Of a stretch of 64,000 nt of DNA, positions 1-11,885 are shown in pieces. The translations under genes were made by a program, and so were the position numbers. Below the pieces are notes generated by a model. The model worked only from the letters and a program-made list of their open reading frames with translations, did no database searches and was not told the origin of the DNA. Location: positions 35,645,323-35,709,322 of the forward strand of contig OX463842.1 of the NCBI GenBank assembly GCA_949825065.1, given 5' to 3'. Position 1 is the first letter of the stretch; the number at the start of each line of letters is the position of its first letter. This stretch comes from Odontocerum albicorne (taxonomy: Eukaryota; Arthropoda; Insecta; Trichoptera; Odontoceridae).

Positions 1-559
1 ATATGTCTTATTTTCCTGTACCTCAAGCTTAGACAGTCGATGTTTTTCCATTGCAGATGTAGAGATAAAATAATAAACCAATACAGCAAGAGCTCCCAAT
101 CAATCTTCCTTCTGATTTAGTTGGAACATTTAACACAAATTATAAAGAACTTGATTTTTTTTTCTCTAACTGTTTACTACTTCTTATTGAAAAATCGTTG
201 GTCATGTATTCAAATTGCTAAAGAAAATGTTGTAAGAGATACCAGAGATTGAAGGATGACAGTTCGTATGTAGTATTTTTTATAGTATATGTATATTAAG
301 AAGCGACTGAAAAAACTCTTAATTTCTAGTCAGTAAAATAACGTGTTTCATTCCTGATTTTTCTTTTCCTTTCCTCTCCACCATCCTTTCCTTTCCTTTT
401 GATTGATGATATCTCACTTTATATGAAAAATAATGTTCGGGTAATTGTCCGTCTTTGTGGGGTTCGTGGGCGTGTTCTCGCGTATATGTTTATAGATTTC
501 GTGGGGATGGATAGTCATTTGAATGATTTATGCGACCACGTAACTTGCTTTATTTACTT

Positions 560-650
560 TTGTCTGGTTGGTTGGAAGAGATTGCCACCTGACAATAAGC
601 TCGCCAGATTGTATCGCAATAAAAGTGTTAAATAAATAAAATAAATATAT
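560..650 (+). mobile_element. SINE, 3' part
   Basis: GGTTGGAAGAGATTGCCACC, GACAATAAGCTCGCCAG and the AAAAGTGTTAAATAAATAAA end match the 3' half of the window's tRNA-headed SINE family. Confidence 0.6.
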
Positions 651-913
651 TATGTGACAAATGTAGTTTTCTTAAATTATGTGTAAACAAAAAGAACGCT
701 TTTGAATATCAATTTTCGAAAATTAATCTTGAATAAGCTGCTATTGAAATTTTCAATTTTAATAGCAGATGTAGTTTCTTCAAGCATATGTCACTTATTT
801 GATATTAAAAAGTTAAGTAAATCAGCAAGTTTGAATTGAAACATTTATTACAATATAAATACGCAAATCAATCAAAACCATATATTGATTATTATTATTT
901 AGGTAAATCTCAC

Positions 914-1141
914 CATGTGTTATACAGAGCCCCGTGAGTCTCGGATCTTGGTCCAGCACGTAAGTCTCAGGGGGTCTTGGCGGACCCTGAAGACTGGTCT
1001 GGATACCCTCCAAGCCACTTGAGGCACTGCTTGAGGGAGTAAGGGCTCTGCTCCGCCTTCCCCCGCCCGGCCAACCTGATCTGCTGAGACTTGAGTTCGA
1101 GGGCAGTTTTTTAGGATTGCTTGTGGCATAGATAATTTCAC
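914..1141 (-). CDS. Exon C of the same minus-strand host gene
   Basis: Minus-strand exon of 228 bp with acceptor TTGTTTCAG|GTGAAA and donor CACATG|GTGAGA, both close to consensus. It is phase 1 at both ends, matching exon B, and reads G-EIIYATSNPKKLP, then a Ser/Arg/Gly run (SRSGWPGGGRRSR), a Ser-rich stretch (TPSSSASSGLEG), a Pro-rich stretch (GPPRPPETY) and a less biased tail (VLDQDPRLTGLCITHG). The last segment may be the start of a folded or conserved region. The next exon must lie left of the window. An overlapping minus frame is also open over most of the exon but does not match the phase of the other exons. No family is recognised. Confidence 0.6.
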
Positions 1142-2089
1142 CTGAAACAAAAATTGATAAAGTTTGTTTTATCACTTATTTTGTATGGATCGGATCACAG
1201 ATCTAGTCTCAGATGTCTCACTCAAGTCCCTACGTTGTCAATCAAGCTGTAAACCTTTTTAAATTCCAGTATCTCTTAGTAAATGTACAATGTACTACGA
1301 TACCACATTTCAACCGATTCATTGTGCACCCTGCCTTCTTATCCAAGAAGAACTCAGAAAGCTGTAGGGACATTAACCGGTTGCTTATTTCTCAGGTATC
1401 CCAAGACGCATTTACTCCAGTTATTTAAAAAATGTAGTTGCCTAACATAGAAGGTCGATTATTACTGGTAACGACCAAATCAAGGTTTCGATTTATAATA
1501 ACCAGCATTCCACAACAGAGATTTTTAAGATACTAAAAATGTAGAACAATTTACTAGCGTTTGCATTCGATATAAAAATGCGAAATTACTTTCCAGACAA
1601 CTGTCAGAACGGTATTTGATAAATTACATAGTTCACGTCCCCAAGACTAAATTCCCACTATTTGCATGCTCCTGAAATTGGCTTCTCGAAACAAAATAAT
1701 TTAGTATATTTCTAATACTGTCGCTAGGATTAAACCAATAAAAGATAAGGTTATTTTAAGTGCTCACCGCCTTGCAGTACAAGATTATATCCTGGATTCT
1801 AAAGAATCCCATGGTTATTGTTTGTTTAGAAAATGGGGACTATAATAAAATTCAATTCTGTTTTCGAAAGATGGAAATTGTAAGGCCGGCGGTAAATGAC
1901 TGAAAAGAACAAAAGCAGGGTCATAAAAAAAGAAATCCATTGTTCAAGGAAGCACTAAATTCTGTCTAGACGATATATCCTTTTGAGTAATTCTAAGAGA
2001 TACCGATCTCAATTGTCTTTTAAAAGGATAAAGTACAGTCTAGACATGGACCCTTTTTTTTTCTTTTGCTTTGCTAATTGTATAGAAAT
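1142..2089. other. Intron between exons B and C, part 1
   Basis: The longest open frame (1213-1428, plus) has no motif or composition shift. No element recognised. Confidence 0.5.
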
Positions 2090-2820
2090 GCCGAAGTCAA
2101 TTGTCCTTCCTTATAATCTCGGGCCTACCAGGCGGCCATGGTATTTTTAGAGAGAGAAGGAAGTCATGTAGCATCTCTTTCTCGCAAGACTATAAAAGGC
2201 CCGAACTCCCACGAGGAGCCCCTTTCTGCCTTCAGATTCGACGCGGTTAGCACGTCTGTCCAGGAATAGTGTTCAAACCGAGGACAGCCAGACTAGTTTT
2301 CTTCGTGTATCACAGAAGTCCAGGACGCCATCTTAATTACGGGTGAATATTATTCCTCCTATTTTTAATGTGAATTTCGTCCGCACATTTTAACCATCGC
2401 TCAACTTAAATTCTAAATTGTTATTGGAATCTCCCTTGCTAAATACAACACATTTTTATTTTCTTGCCAATTTTAAACTTTTTTCTTGACATTCGTCAAG
2501 TTTTTTTTTATATATATTTTTTTTCTTTTTTTCTTTTTTTTTACAATATAATAAACTGTTTCATTACAAATTGTTCTTGTTTAATTGTGTCGCCTGTCCC
2601 TGCGAGAGTTGAGAGAGAGTTATTCAGAGTTAAGTGAACCCAACAAAACCCCAGAGATCTAAAGAGTTCCTGTCTCGTTAAGAAGCCGACTGACCTGTGC
2701 GCCCCTCTGTCGCTCCTTGGTAAGATTGATATTTGGTGAATTGATTTATGTAATCAATTGTGTACATATAATTATTGTTTCTTAAATATAGCAAAAAGGC
2801 GTGACACAACCCAATACAAA
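2090..2820 (+). mobile_element. Possible solo LTR (Pol II promoter plus poly(A) signal)
   Basis: A GC-richer block carries ACTATAAAAGGCC (TATA at 2190), a TTCAGATTCG initiator-like site about 40 bp downstream, a long T/C tract and AATAAA at 2550-2555 followed by TGTTCTTG-type sequence and a GC-rich trailer. Promoter, short transcribed region and poly(A) signal within about 400 bp is the U3-R-U5 layout of an LTR. No gag or pol flanks it. Ends are not resolved: CAATT occurs beside both likely ends (about 2099 and 2755) and could be a 5-bp duplication. A genuine host first exon is the alternative. Confidence 0.35.
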
Positions 2821-2824
2821 TAAA

Positions 2825-4250
2825 GAAATGATTTTTTTTGAACTCATTAAAAACCATTTATTTTAATATTTGTCGTATGAGGTGTGTCAAAATAAGGTCA
2901 AATAAATTATTGATTTGTATTAAAATTGTACTTTGCATTCTTATTTTGTCAAGAGAGCCATTTATTAGAAGTTAGAATTACCCATATTTGGTTCTCTGTG
3001 GCGTGCCTGGCTCACATAAATTAACCACTATACTAGTGGTTCATTGGCATTCATTTTGATGAAAATGTAAACCTTTTGGGAGAAATGTATTGTGACCTAT
3101 TTGAAGTCTTATTTAAGGAAAAATAGAGATAAATTTTATTTACCCTAGAGTATAAAAATACTTCAATTAAAACTATCCATAATTACCAAAAACCATAATA
3201 ATTTGAAATCTACTAATAAACTGTATAACTATTTTTAAATACTTTATGTGGGAATGGTGATGAAAAGTACGTTTTCTCCCTCATTTTATTATTTCAGGTT
3301 ATATCACCTTTATTGTCGTAGATTGAATTTTTTTATACGTTCGTCCACTACAGGTAAATAAATTTAGTCAATTAACAAATGAAATACCTACACGCGTGCG
3401 TTTAATGTGTAAAAAGTGTTCCTGCACAAAAATTCGTAATAAATATCAGGTAAAAGTTTGTGACAATTGATAAAAAACACATTTTTGTTTCCATATACAA
3501 AAATCCAATATTTTTGTAGGTGTTTTGTTTCTCCAAAAACTAGATATAAATCATGAATTTGCCATTAAATAAGCTCAGCAGGAAATTTTAACCAACCGAT
3601 ATCATTATTTTCGAAACACAACTACAGTAGTTTCAAGTCAAGATTCATGCGTTCGTATGAAAAGCCTTATGTATTCCTATTCAGGATAGTCAACTACGCA
3701 TAAGCAGCTGGTGTTACTCTTTGAAGCTATGCAATACCACTAATGAAGAACCTTAACGAAAACTGATCGATAATATGTTGCATGGTTTGCTATAGAGCGC
3801 TACAGTTACATTTGGGATCTTCTCTTAATCCCCAATTATGCAGTTTTTATGCACATCTACTATGTCCAGTCTATATACTGTTCAATCTCATCCGTTACTT
3901 TGTAAAGAAAGCGAATTCTAATATTTTCTTTGGTGAATTGTTAATAACTTCACATCCACTATCCAAAAATTCCATCGAATAATTTGTTCAATTTGGCTGT
4001 GAGACACAAACCAAAAATTCCTTAGAATAATTTGTTCCTTTTGATGGAGCACGCGCTAGTATTTACTTATTTTTTTCATTCACATGAAATATATTTTGGG
4101 ATATTTCACCATCTGTATGGAAAATAAGTATTTTCCTTCAGGACATCGAGGCTGGGATATTTATATCACTTTTACTATATAAAATATATTTTAAATATCT
4201 GCATTGGTGATGTAGACATGTTGAATGCCATTGCTAGGAAACGTCATTAT
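2825..4250. other. Intron between exons B and C, part 2
   Basis: AT-rich, no repeat or coding signal identified; the 66-codon plus frame at 3782 looks random. Confidence 0.5.
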
Positions 4251-4254
4251 CTTT

Positions 4255-4470
4255 GTATTGTATTTTCTCGTATTACATTTTATTTGTATACAGTATAACT
4301 TGGCAGGCTTATTGTCATGTGGCAATTTCTTCCAACTAACCAAAAAGCTGTAAAAGTGGCTTTAAGTGAAACCCAGACTGGAATCCTTTTTTAAAAAATT
4401 GGGTTCCAGAGGGATTTGAACTCGCAACCTCCTGGCTAGGAGACAGACGTCTTACCAACTAAGCCACAAA
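4255..4470 (-). mobile_element. SINE, near full length
   Basis: Best copy of the family. On the minus strand it has a tRNA-like head with A box TGGCTTAGTTGGTAAGAC and B box GTTGCGAGTTCAAATCCC, then TCCAGTCTGGGTTTCACTT, a GTTGGAAGAAATTGCCACAT block and a tail ACAATAAGCCTGCCAAGTT... ending in AATACAATACAAAG. Pol III promoter boxes are intact. Confidence 0.8.
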
Positions 4471-4619
4471 TATCGTCATGTGGTATATCTTTGGCATAAT
4501 TCGTAAATTCTTTTAACTTTAAACAACTAAAACTAGCACATAACTTGTGATTCGTCGTCATTCGTCTTGGCAAAGTTACAGCATGCATAAAAATGTAACA
4601 ACCTTATCAACAAACTTTT

Positions 4620-4714
4620 GACTAGACTGGAACCTTTTTAATATGTACAATTGAAAGTTATACCAAAATCCTTGGGTGGAAGACAAGCATCTTACCATCT
4701 AGGCTACGGAGGTC
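4620..4714 (-). mobile_element. SINE, 5' head
   Basis: The minus strand starts GACCTCCGTAGCCTAGATGG, TAAGATGCTTGTCTTCCACC and runs to TTCCAGTCTAG; the B-box part is partly deleted. It ends about 48 bp from the donor of exon B. Confidence 0.65.
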
Positions 4715-4761
4715 ACCGCTGCTAAAAGGGGAGAAAAAGTAGTATTTAAGATGATCATTAC

Positions 4762-4923
4762 CATTTGGTCTGAGCCTGTCCTGAGAAGCAGCATAGTGCA
4801 AGCGCCGGTTGGTGTTCTCGACCGGGAATGGTGAAGACTGTCGCAGCTGAGGAGAGCGGGGGCTGCGCGGGGCGCAGGGTGGTCCACCTTCTTCACAGTC
4901 TGAACGGTAGCTACGAAGATCGC
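4762..4923 (-). CDS. Exon B of the same minus-strand host gene
   Basis: Minus-strand exon of 162 bp between a TTTCCAG acceptor and an AAATG|GTAATG donor. It starts needing one base from the previous exon (G+GC = Gly) and ends one base into a Gly codon, so it is phase 1 at both ends and joins exons 23811-24068 and 914-1141 without a frameshift. The encoded segment has a Ser/Arg start (DLRSYRSDCEEGG), a Pro-rich centre (PPCAPRSPRSP) and a polar end (HYAASQDRLRPNG). GC content and CpG density rise sharply over the flanks. The intron to exon A is about 18.9 kb and is full of transposons. A truncated SINE ends about 48 bp downstream of the donor. The product is not recognised; composition suggests a disordered linker or tail. 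Confidence 0.6.
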
Positions 4924-4929
4924 CTGGAA

Positions 4930-7210
4930 ATGTAACGTGAATAAAAAAATCAATTAAATACATATATCATATGTGGAGTATGAATTAAAGACTGGAGGAT
5001 GAACTCTCTGAGAAGGCTAGGGCATGTATAATGAAGGGATGACAAGAGACAACACATCAAATGAACAGTGCATATATTTATTATTTATTAATATACTTTA
5101 TTGTAAAGAGTACAAATGGCATTTAGAGCAATGAGATAATCTATTTCAACAAACCCGACAAGTGCTGCGTATATTCGTTCCAATTGTTGGATGAAAGCTT
5201 ACAACGTTTGTTTCCAAAACGAAAAAAAAAAACTCTACATAATTGCAATAAAAAATAAATAAAATAACAAGAGAACAAAACATTTCCTAAAATCATCCAA
5301 GACTGGGAAAGGAGAAGGAAGACGAGAAAGGACAAAATCATTGAGAAGACACCTATTTGTCTATTGAAGAGAGCTATATTATTTTTTAATCCTCTGTTTG
5401 AAGCAAGCCGACGAGAGTACGAGACTTACGGCAGCCAGTAACAGGTTCCAGAGTTGGACGACATGAACAGCAAAATACAATGTGAATAATGAAAAAAAGG
5501 GATGAACTGGAAATGTTAAAAGACAATCTCTGCTTGAGCATACCGCAAATCCGTGATCGGATAGACGCTGAACATTTTCGATGAAAATATTGAAGTGCGG
5601 TGGGCAGTTTAATTTGTTATGTAAAAGTGATAATACATAAATAATTATAACAATAATAATAAAAGGGTAATTTATATAGCGTCATTTAAAGAGCAGACTG
5701 TCCTCAAGGTCGCGCTTACCCAGAATTCGAACCTACTATTACTGAAAGATTAAAAATATCACAAAAAAGTTGAGTGAGGATAGGAAATGGTGGGGGTCAA
5801 AAGATTACGAATTTCCCTCTATATGTTAAAAAACATATTTGGTAAGATCACATAAAACGAACCGAAAGAAGAAGACAAACTATGAAGAAATCTTTATAGA
5901 ACTTCCAATATAAGATAGTAACACATTCGGTTTTAGACGTAGTGTAGTGTATATGTGTAGTACATATACACGTATACAATCACAAACTTTGATTAAACCT
6001 CCCAAAAACGATTGTATTTAAATGAGGAGGTAACATTAAAAAAAGATCATGTCCATCGGGTGCATAAAATGAGTTGATAAAGCAGATTTTTTCTTATCGA
6101 TGGTATGGAGCCGTTTTACATTTTCATTTTAATGAAAAAAAAGCACATAAATCATTTTAAAATCATAATAAAAAACCAATATTTTTTCAAAAAGAATCTT
6201 GTACAGGCTTCAAACCAATCAAAAAAGATCATATCCGAATTGATCAATCATAGCTTTCCGATTGTGGGTAGCTTCATACCAGTTCACCAGCTCAGTTTTA
6301 AATCGTACGTGCAGTGTAATGTCATGATACAGCTTTATCTACCTACATATATTTATAGTTTTATAGTAATATTTCTTCTTATTTTGTAACACTTTACTTA
6401 TTTTATTTGATTAAAATTTAAATAAACTATTCGACCCAATTATTTTTTTATTATTTTTTGCAACAACTGTATAATATTTTTGAAATCGAACAAAAAACAT
6501 CATGACTCAGACCTGTTCAATAAAAAAAGATTATTTAGAATCGTTCACTCAAAAAGGATCATGTCTATATTTTAAACTAGCATAACTATTATAATTCGCC
6601 TTAAGCGATTTTAAGGATTTCAGATATTATTACAATGAATTATTATGTCATATATTAATGCAAACAGTTCTCTTTGCGATTTCTCAACATTCTTATTTGG
6701 TGTACATGTTCGTTTTTAAATAATACCTCCTCAAATGCTTTCCAAAGTCGCACACACAACTCATCTGTAGCACATTGAGGCAAACAAAAATCAATCCAAC
6801 TGAAATATTACTCGAGAAAACGATTTACCAACAATAAAGATCATTAATTCATGAAATATTACTTAATATGAACATGACTGTAGTCACAATAAAATACACA
6901 CATCAAAATGATACACTTGTATTGACCACAACCAATCAACAACAGACTTTAAATAAAATGGAATATTCTTAACAACTTCGAGAATATTCAACTAGCCTAA
7001 AATTTAATAAAACACAAAAAAAAATTCAAACGGAAAAGAACAAATCACGTCTGGCAGATACAGTAGCGCCCGAGTATATAAACCTATCGGCGAGTTCTTA
7101 TGTTTGACCAATTTAACTTTTTCTGATACAATGTGATGCGATCACATATATGTGGAGGGGGTTATTAAAAGGGAATGTAAGAATTAGGAGAAATCAAAAG
7201 ACATTTGAAA
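4930..7210. other. Large intron A-B, left end
   Basis: Some A-tract-rich stretches and a TA-rich imperfect palindrome near 5950-5980; no gene or classifiable element seen. Confidence 0.45.
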
Positions 7211-7212
7211 TA

Positions 7213-7278
7213 GATGAGTATATCATATGAATCAATGGAAATACGAGTAGATGAGTATATCATATGAATCAATGGAAA
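7213..7278 (+). repeat. Direct repeat, about 37-bp period
   Basis: GATGAGTATATCATATGAAT with CAATGGAAA following occurs at 7213 and 7250. There are no other units. Confidence 0.8.
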
Positions 7279-7289
7279 ATTCTCTACGT

Positions 7290-8560
7290 TTACCCAGACT
7301 GAGAAATAGCTACATCGATTATTGGTATAAATTATTAGTATCGTATTATATTGCCGTTTTTGTCTCCGACACCTTTGAACAACGTCCGTGACCAATGTCA
7401 ACTGTTAAATTTCTTCTTTTTTTTTTCTTGTACGTCGCTTTTTTGTGAAACGAGATCAATACGGCCATTTTTTCTTTCGTTTTTATTTAGTTTGACTTTA
7501 TCCATTATAATTCTGCGATGTTTTAAACTAATAATTATTTTATATTTTCTTCCTTAAATATGAAATTATTATGAAATCAACCCAACAACAAAAATGATAA
7601 CCCCCAACCTCTATGCAGAAATTCGGGCACATTTAGACTAGTTTCATTATGACCACTGTGATCTCTGTAAGAAATACCTGTTCTTGCTAAGATGAGAAAG
7701 GGGAGAGGAACACAAGGCCCAAGCCTAGATCTAAAAATTCCGAACAGACTACGAACAAGAATTGGGAGAACCAAAAACAATATGGAGAAATAGGGAATAT
7801 GACGTGATAGATCAAATCTTTGTATCTGTGGGTAACATGAGGTCCAGGTGGTAGAATTCGGGGTGGAAATCATTCAATACCTTTGACATGATAAAAAGAA
7901 GACAACGATGAAGAAAACACTCTTTATTTATATATACTTTACTATTTATAACTCTGAAACTAGTATTTTTACTAGAGTATCCATTCTTATTGCTGTTTTA
8001 TATAACTTTAATAAATTAACTCATTTTAAATGTCTACAAAAGTTATTATTGAATTGCAAAAACCGCAGGCTGTAGGAAATTAAAAAGAAACAATGTAAAT
8101 TGATTTAAGACAAGTTTCAGCTTTATTATCAACGCAATTCTGAGATTTCCCTAGCATAACTTTTTCGCATAATGAACACAAAAATTGGAGCGATGTTCAC
8201 GACAAGGTCTTGCGGCGTAATTCCATAATTACCCTCTGAAAGGGGAATAGAAATTAACGCCCGTCTATTTTTCACCAGTCGTACCTACCTTAGCAATGCG
8301 ACAATGGCTGGTTTGGTATTTTTTTTTTTAGTAGATTTCAACGGAGTAAAATTTTTTTATAATATCGTTTTTTTCTTATTTAATAAAGCCTTCTTGCTAG
8401 ACTTGTAAAATAATATTTTATTTTAATCCAGACTACAGATATTGGCACTTAATGACAACTTTTTGGATTGAAACAATTTTATGGACCCTATATAAGTTAG
8501 TTGGTTGAAAAAATATTGTGTTTCAATACGCCCGCCTTAAGTATCATATATAACTATGGA
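7290..8560. other. Large intron, unclassified
   Basis: A 98-codon minus frame (7577-7873) in slightly GC-richer DNA has no recognisable domain; it may be old transposon sequence. Confidence 0.4.
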
Positions 8561-8569
8561 CATAAAATA

Positions 8570-9209
8570 TTAGGTGTTAACATAAGTTGTGTCCGTTTTT
8601 TTCCAATTTAAAAATGAGCACCAAAAGTAAAACAAAATGGTAAAGGTTATACGACTACGTCATTCGAAAGAAAATTTTCTGGTCTATATATATTATTTTA
8701 TATATTATTTTATTACATATACTATTTTATTTGATTACAAGCCTTAAAAATGGAATGTCAAGTAGACGAAAGTGAGCATTTTCGACACCTCCTTCTGTTC
8801 GCGTTCAATCGAGGGAATAAAGCTGCCAAAGCTGCTCGCGATATTTGCGAAGTGTACGGTGAATATGCTATGAATGAAAGGACAGCTCGTCGATGGTTTT
8901 TGCGTTTCAAAGAAGATAATTTCGACCTGAAAGACATGGAGCGTTCCGGACGACCAGTGGACTTCGATGAGGACCGCTTAAACCATATTATTCATGAAGA
9001 TCCCCTCAAGATCAATTTCGTCTACTTGACATTCCATTTTGAAGGCTTGTAATCAAATAAAATAACATACGTAACGTAAAAGCAAACACAATCTCTTGTA
9101 AAACAAAAAAAAATCTTACGAATGACGTATAATCTTTACCATTTTGTTTTACTTTTGGTGCTCATTTTTAAATTGGAAAAAAACGGACGCAACTTATGTT
9201 AACACCCAA
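8570..9209 (+). mobile_element. Mariner derivative built from two 5' ends head to head
   Basis: A 640-bp element flanked by TA duplications (8568-8569 and 9210-9211). The ends are TTAGGTGTTAACATAAGTTG and its near-exact inverse, and the inverted match runs about 95 bp. Similarity then resumes across the 5' UTR, start codon and first codons: the right arm (about 9005-9209) is an inverted copy of the 5' end rather than a mariner 3' end. Between them lies the transposase N-terminus. The UTR parts of the arms have diverged (about 8666-8735). Because both ends carry a full terminus, it could in principle have been moved in trans. Confidence 0.85.
8750..9052 (+). pseudogene. Mariner transposase N-terminal fragment
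   Basis: The frame opens MECQVDESEHFRHLLLFAF and contains a helix-turn-helix region (KAARDICEVYGEYAMNERTA) followed by the typical mariner motif WFLRFKEDNFDLKDMERSGRP, then DEDRLNHIIHEDP. Homology stops at about residue 85. The last 15 or so codons read through the inverted copy of the element's own start region. The catalytic DD34D domain is absent, so no active transposase can be made. The DNA-binding domain is intact and could be expressed if transcribed. Confidence 0.85.
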
Positions 9210-9211
9210 TA

Positions 9212-10230
9212 TTAAAACAATGTTAAAAAAATATAATTTAATACATTAAGTGAATAGAAAATATATTAATAAAAATACCTTAAATACAAGTTTAGCTAAG
9301 TTGAGTTTAGTTAGAAAAACGTTGTTCAATGTAATGAATATATGGATACTAAGTAAGGAAAACATTAAGACCATAAACCCTAGGGCCTCTTCTTGAGCAG
9401 GAAAAGGATTAGGAGCGGGAAGCTAATTTCTATGTACTCGGGTCGTATCTGGTCGATCAGAAACAATTATGTTGCCTCAAACCAAATGTAAGGTTATGAT
9501 TTTATCCTTCCATTTATGTACCCCTGCGTAAATTCCGGCCTAAGGGTACGGAAAGAAGGAAAGACTTGAGAACAAGTCTTATAAAAGTTGAGCATCTATA
9601 AAATTTGATTATGGATCACATATCATACAATGTTCTGAATTTAGTATGTTGCTCGAAAATTTATTAAGTTTATCATCACCTGGCAAAGAAAACAGAGGTG
9701 CAAACTGGTAGTGAAGCTAATTAATGAAACATTGGAAAAAAAAAAGTAGCGTTTACTTTATTTTACTTACAAATAAATTGATAACATGAATTCTTTCATT
9801 TAAACAGATAAAATTATCTCCGACACCATAGATAGAGCATTCACGTTTAAAACCAATAGAGAAGGCATTTTGCCGTTGATCTTATTCCCGACAGTAACAT
9901 GACTTTCCATGTCCTTCTTTATCTCTCGAAAATATGCTCCTCAAACATCAAAATGTTCAAAGAAATACAGTTAAAGAAGAATGTACCTATTTTTTCAAGT
10001 ATACAAAAAAAATCATATCTTTTCTGTTTAATTTTTTGAATTTTCATGCTCAACAGTTTTTATTATAGACGATAATAGACAAAGGCACAGGAATTGAACG
10101 ATACGAGAAACATTTTGTAGGACTAGAGAAATATCAGGATAATTTATGGTATGTGTAGTTCTACTTAATCAGAAATATAAGTACAACAATAATGACAAAA
10201 CATGAGTTATAAGGCAGGGGTCTTTTAACA
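9212..10230. other. Large intron between two mariner remnants
   Basis: A somewhat GC-richer patch at 9365-9570 is unassigned; otherwise AT-rich without signal. Confidence 0.4.
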
Positions 10231-10231
10231 T

Positions 10232-10747
10232 AACACATCGATCCAATAAGTCCCAGGACTAACTACTAAAACAACATTTGTTTGCCAAAATTCTTCTTTA
10301 TTCATCAACATTGTCTCCTTCAAGAGCGATACATTCATTCCATTCCATTCCATTCAGGTGTAACAGCCTCATTTGAACGACCAGAGCGTTCAGCATCATT
10401 TGTGTATGTACGACCGCGTTTGAAATCAGCATACCACAGACAAATGGTAGTTTTTGACGGAGCAGAGCCCGGATAACACTTTTCAAGCCATCGCTGAGTT
10501 TGAACGGTATTTTTTCCCATTGAAAAGCAATGTTTTATCAACACACGAAATTCGGTTTTTTCCATTGTTTTGAAAATAGCAAAAGTAGCGTCACTAAAAC
10601 CACTGTAACTCAATGACACAATGTCAGAATGTCATGAAAGTTTGACACGTAACTTCTAAAAGCTGGTACTAACTGATAATGGTATGGATTTGTTATTAGA
10701 GACGCCATCTGTTGGTTAGTCCTCGGGTTTATTGATCGATGTGTTTT
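10232..10747 (-). mobile_element. Internally deleted mariner-like element
   Basis: Inverted ends at about 10232-10262 and 10712-10747 share ACACATCGATC and a (C)AGGACTAAC-type block. Inside, on the minus strand, a transposase N-terminus is joined directly to its last dozen residues. The target duplication is not certain because the inverted match runs past the first plausible TA. The length (about 515 bp) is well below a full mariner (about 1.3 kb). Confidence 0.75.
10298..10619 (-). pseudogene. Mariner transposase with central deletion
   Basis: The minus frame from 10619 reads through the mariner N-terminus (MEKTEFRVLIKHCFSMGKN, then SAPSKTTICLWYADFKRGRT and AERSGRSNEAVTPE). Near 10335-10355 it breaks at a run of repeated GAATG units. 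The C-terminus NECIALEGDNVDE continues in another frame to a stop at 10298. The whole catalytic region is missing and the join is out of frame. The repeated GGAATG units at the junction suggest slippage or end-joining at short homology. Confidence 0.8.
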
Positions 10748-11329
10748 TCACTATCCCATATTATCGGGATAATAAATGGCATTGTACGATGTTTCTCTTT
10801 ACGCAATTCATTTAAATTCACTGAGCAGGTGATTCAATAAATAAAGGGCTCTCATTTCTCGTTTTGGTCCACCAATCAAAATACAGTTTGTTTTCTTTAT
10901 TAAAATCTGATGTTGGCTTTCTATGATTTTATTGGTGTGACCTTGTCATAAACCTTAACAAAAATTATTAGAATGATTGATACAACCTCGAGCTTTAAGT
11001 ACTAGAAATTGGAAACACAGAACCAATTCAATCAATTTAACACACAACAAACTAAAGTTCCGATTTATAGAAAAGTAAACAAAAACAGAATTGGAAAAAC
11101 ACACTGGAAGCACACTCTACTGTCTGACTCGAAATGAATAGAAATACGAGAGCATAGCATGACTCGAATTACCTAAAAAGTAACTGAATGTTACATGTGC
11201 TCTCAGTATTTTCCTTGTATTTTTCTTCCTTTTGCATATTGACAAGGTCAAACTAATGTTTTGTTTACAATACTGATCTTATGCATGACTTACAGGTATA
11301 AACGTAAGCGTGATGGGGTTTCCCTCATA

Positions 11330-11400
11330 TACTACTCAATCATAAAATTATCACCGTCTCAATCATAAAATTATCCCTATCTCAATCACAAAATTATTAT
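11330..11400 (+). repeat. Three short tandem units (21-22 bp)
   Basis: CTCAATCATAAAATTAT occurs twice and CTCAATCACAAAATTAT once, in series. Confidence 0.8.
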
Positions 11401-11679
11401 AATGTTATACTTGAAGTTTTTCATTGGGCAAATAAGATATGACATCCAATTGAAAAAATATAATTTACTTTGTTCGAAAAATTTCAAATAGTGACTAATA
11501 AAATTTTAAAAACATACTCGTATGTTTCCGTTTCATATTCGCACATAATGCGTCAGTTGTATATTAAGGTACGTTTCGCCTTCTACACCTACAAGTACTT
11601 TGAAATATTTTATTTTATTTCTTTATACCATGGATTTCTCCTGATGCAAAATGAGGGTCTGATATTTTTCCATATGGAC

Positions 11680-11885
11680 GGCCTCCGTTGTCTAGTTGAT
11701 AAGACATATCTTCCAACCCAAAGGCTACGGGTTTGATTCCCGATGGAATTTAGGTTTGAAAAAGGGGATTCCAGTCTGGTTTTTCATTTGACACCTTTCT
11801 AGTTGACTGGAAGATATTGTCATATGTCAATAAGCCCGCCAGGTTGTACTATACAAAACGAAAGTATAATACAATACAAAGAATA
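11680..11885 (+). mobile_element. SINE, near full length
   Basis: Head GGCCTCCGTTGTCTAGTTGA, B box GGGTTTGATTCCCGATGG, the TTCCAGTCTGGTTTTTCATT block and tail CAATAAGCCCGCCAGGTTGT...AACGAAAGTATAATACAATA are all present. Confidence 0.8.

Noticed and set aside
4380..4470. Possible genuine tRNA gene on the minus strand
   Set aside because: Only A and B boxes are present; the acceptor stem does not pair and the sequence continues into the SINE body shared by many copies.
7577..7873. 98-codon minus frame as a gene
   Set aside because: No domain, no splice or promoter context, and composition like old repeat sequence.
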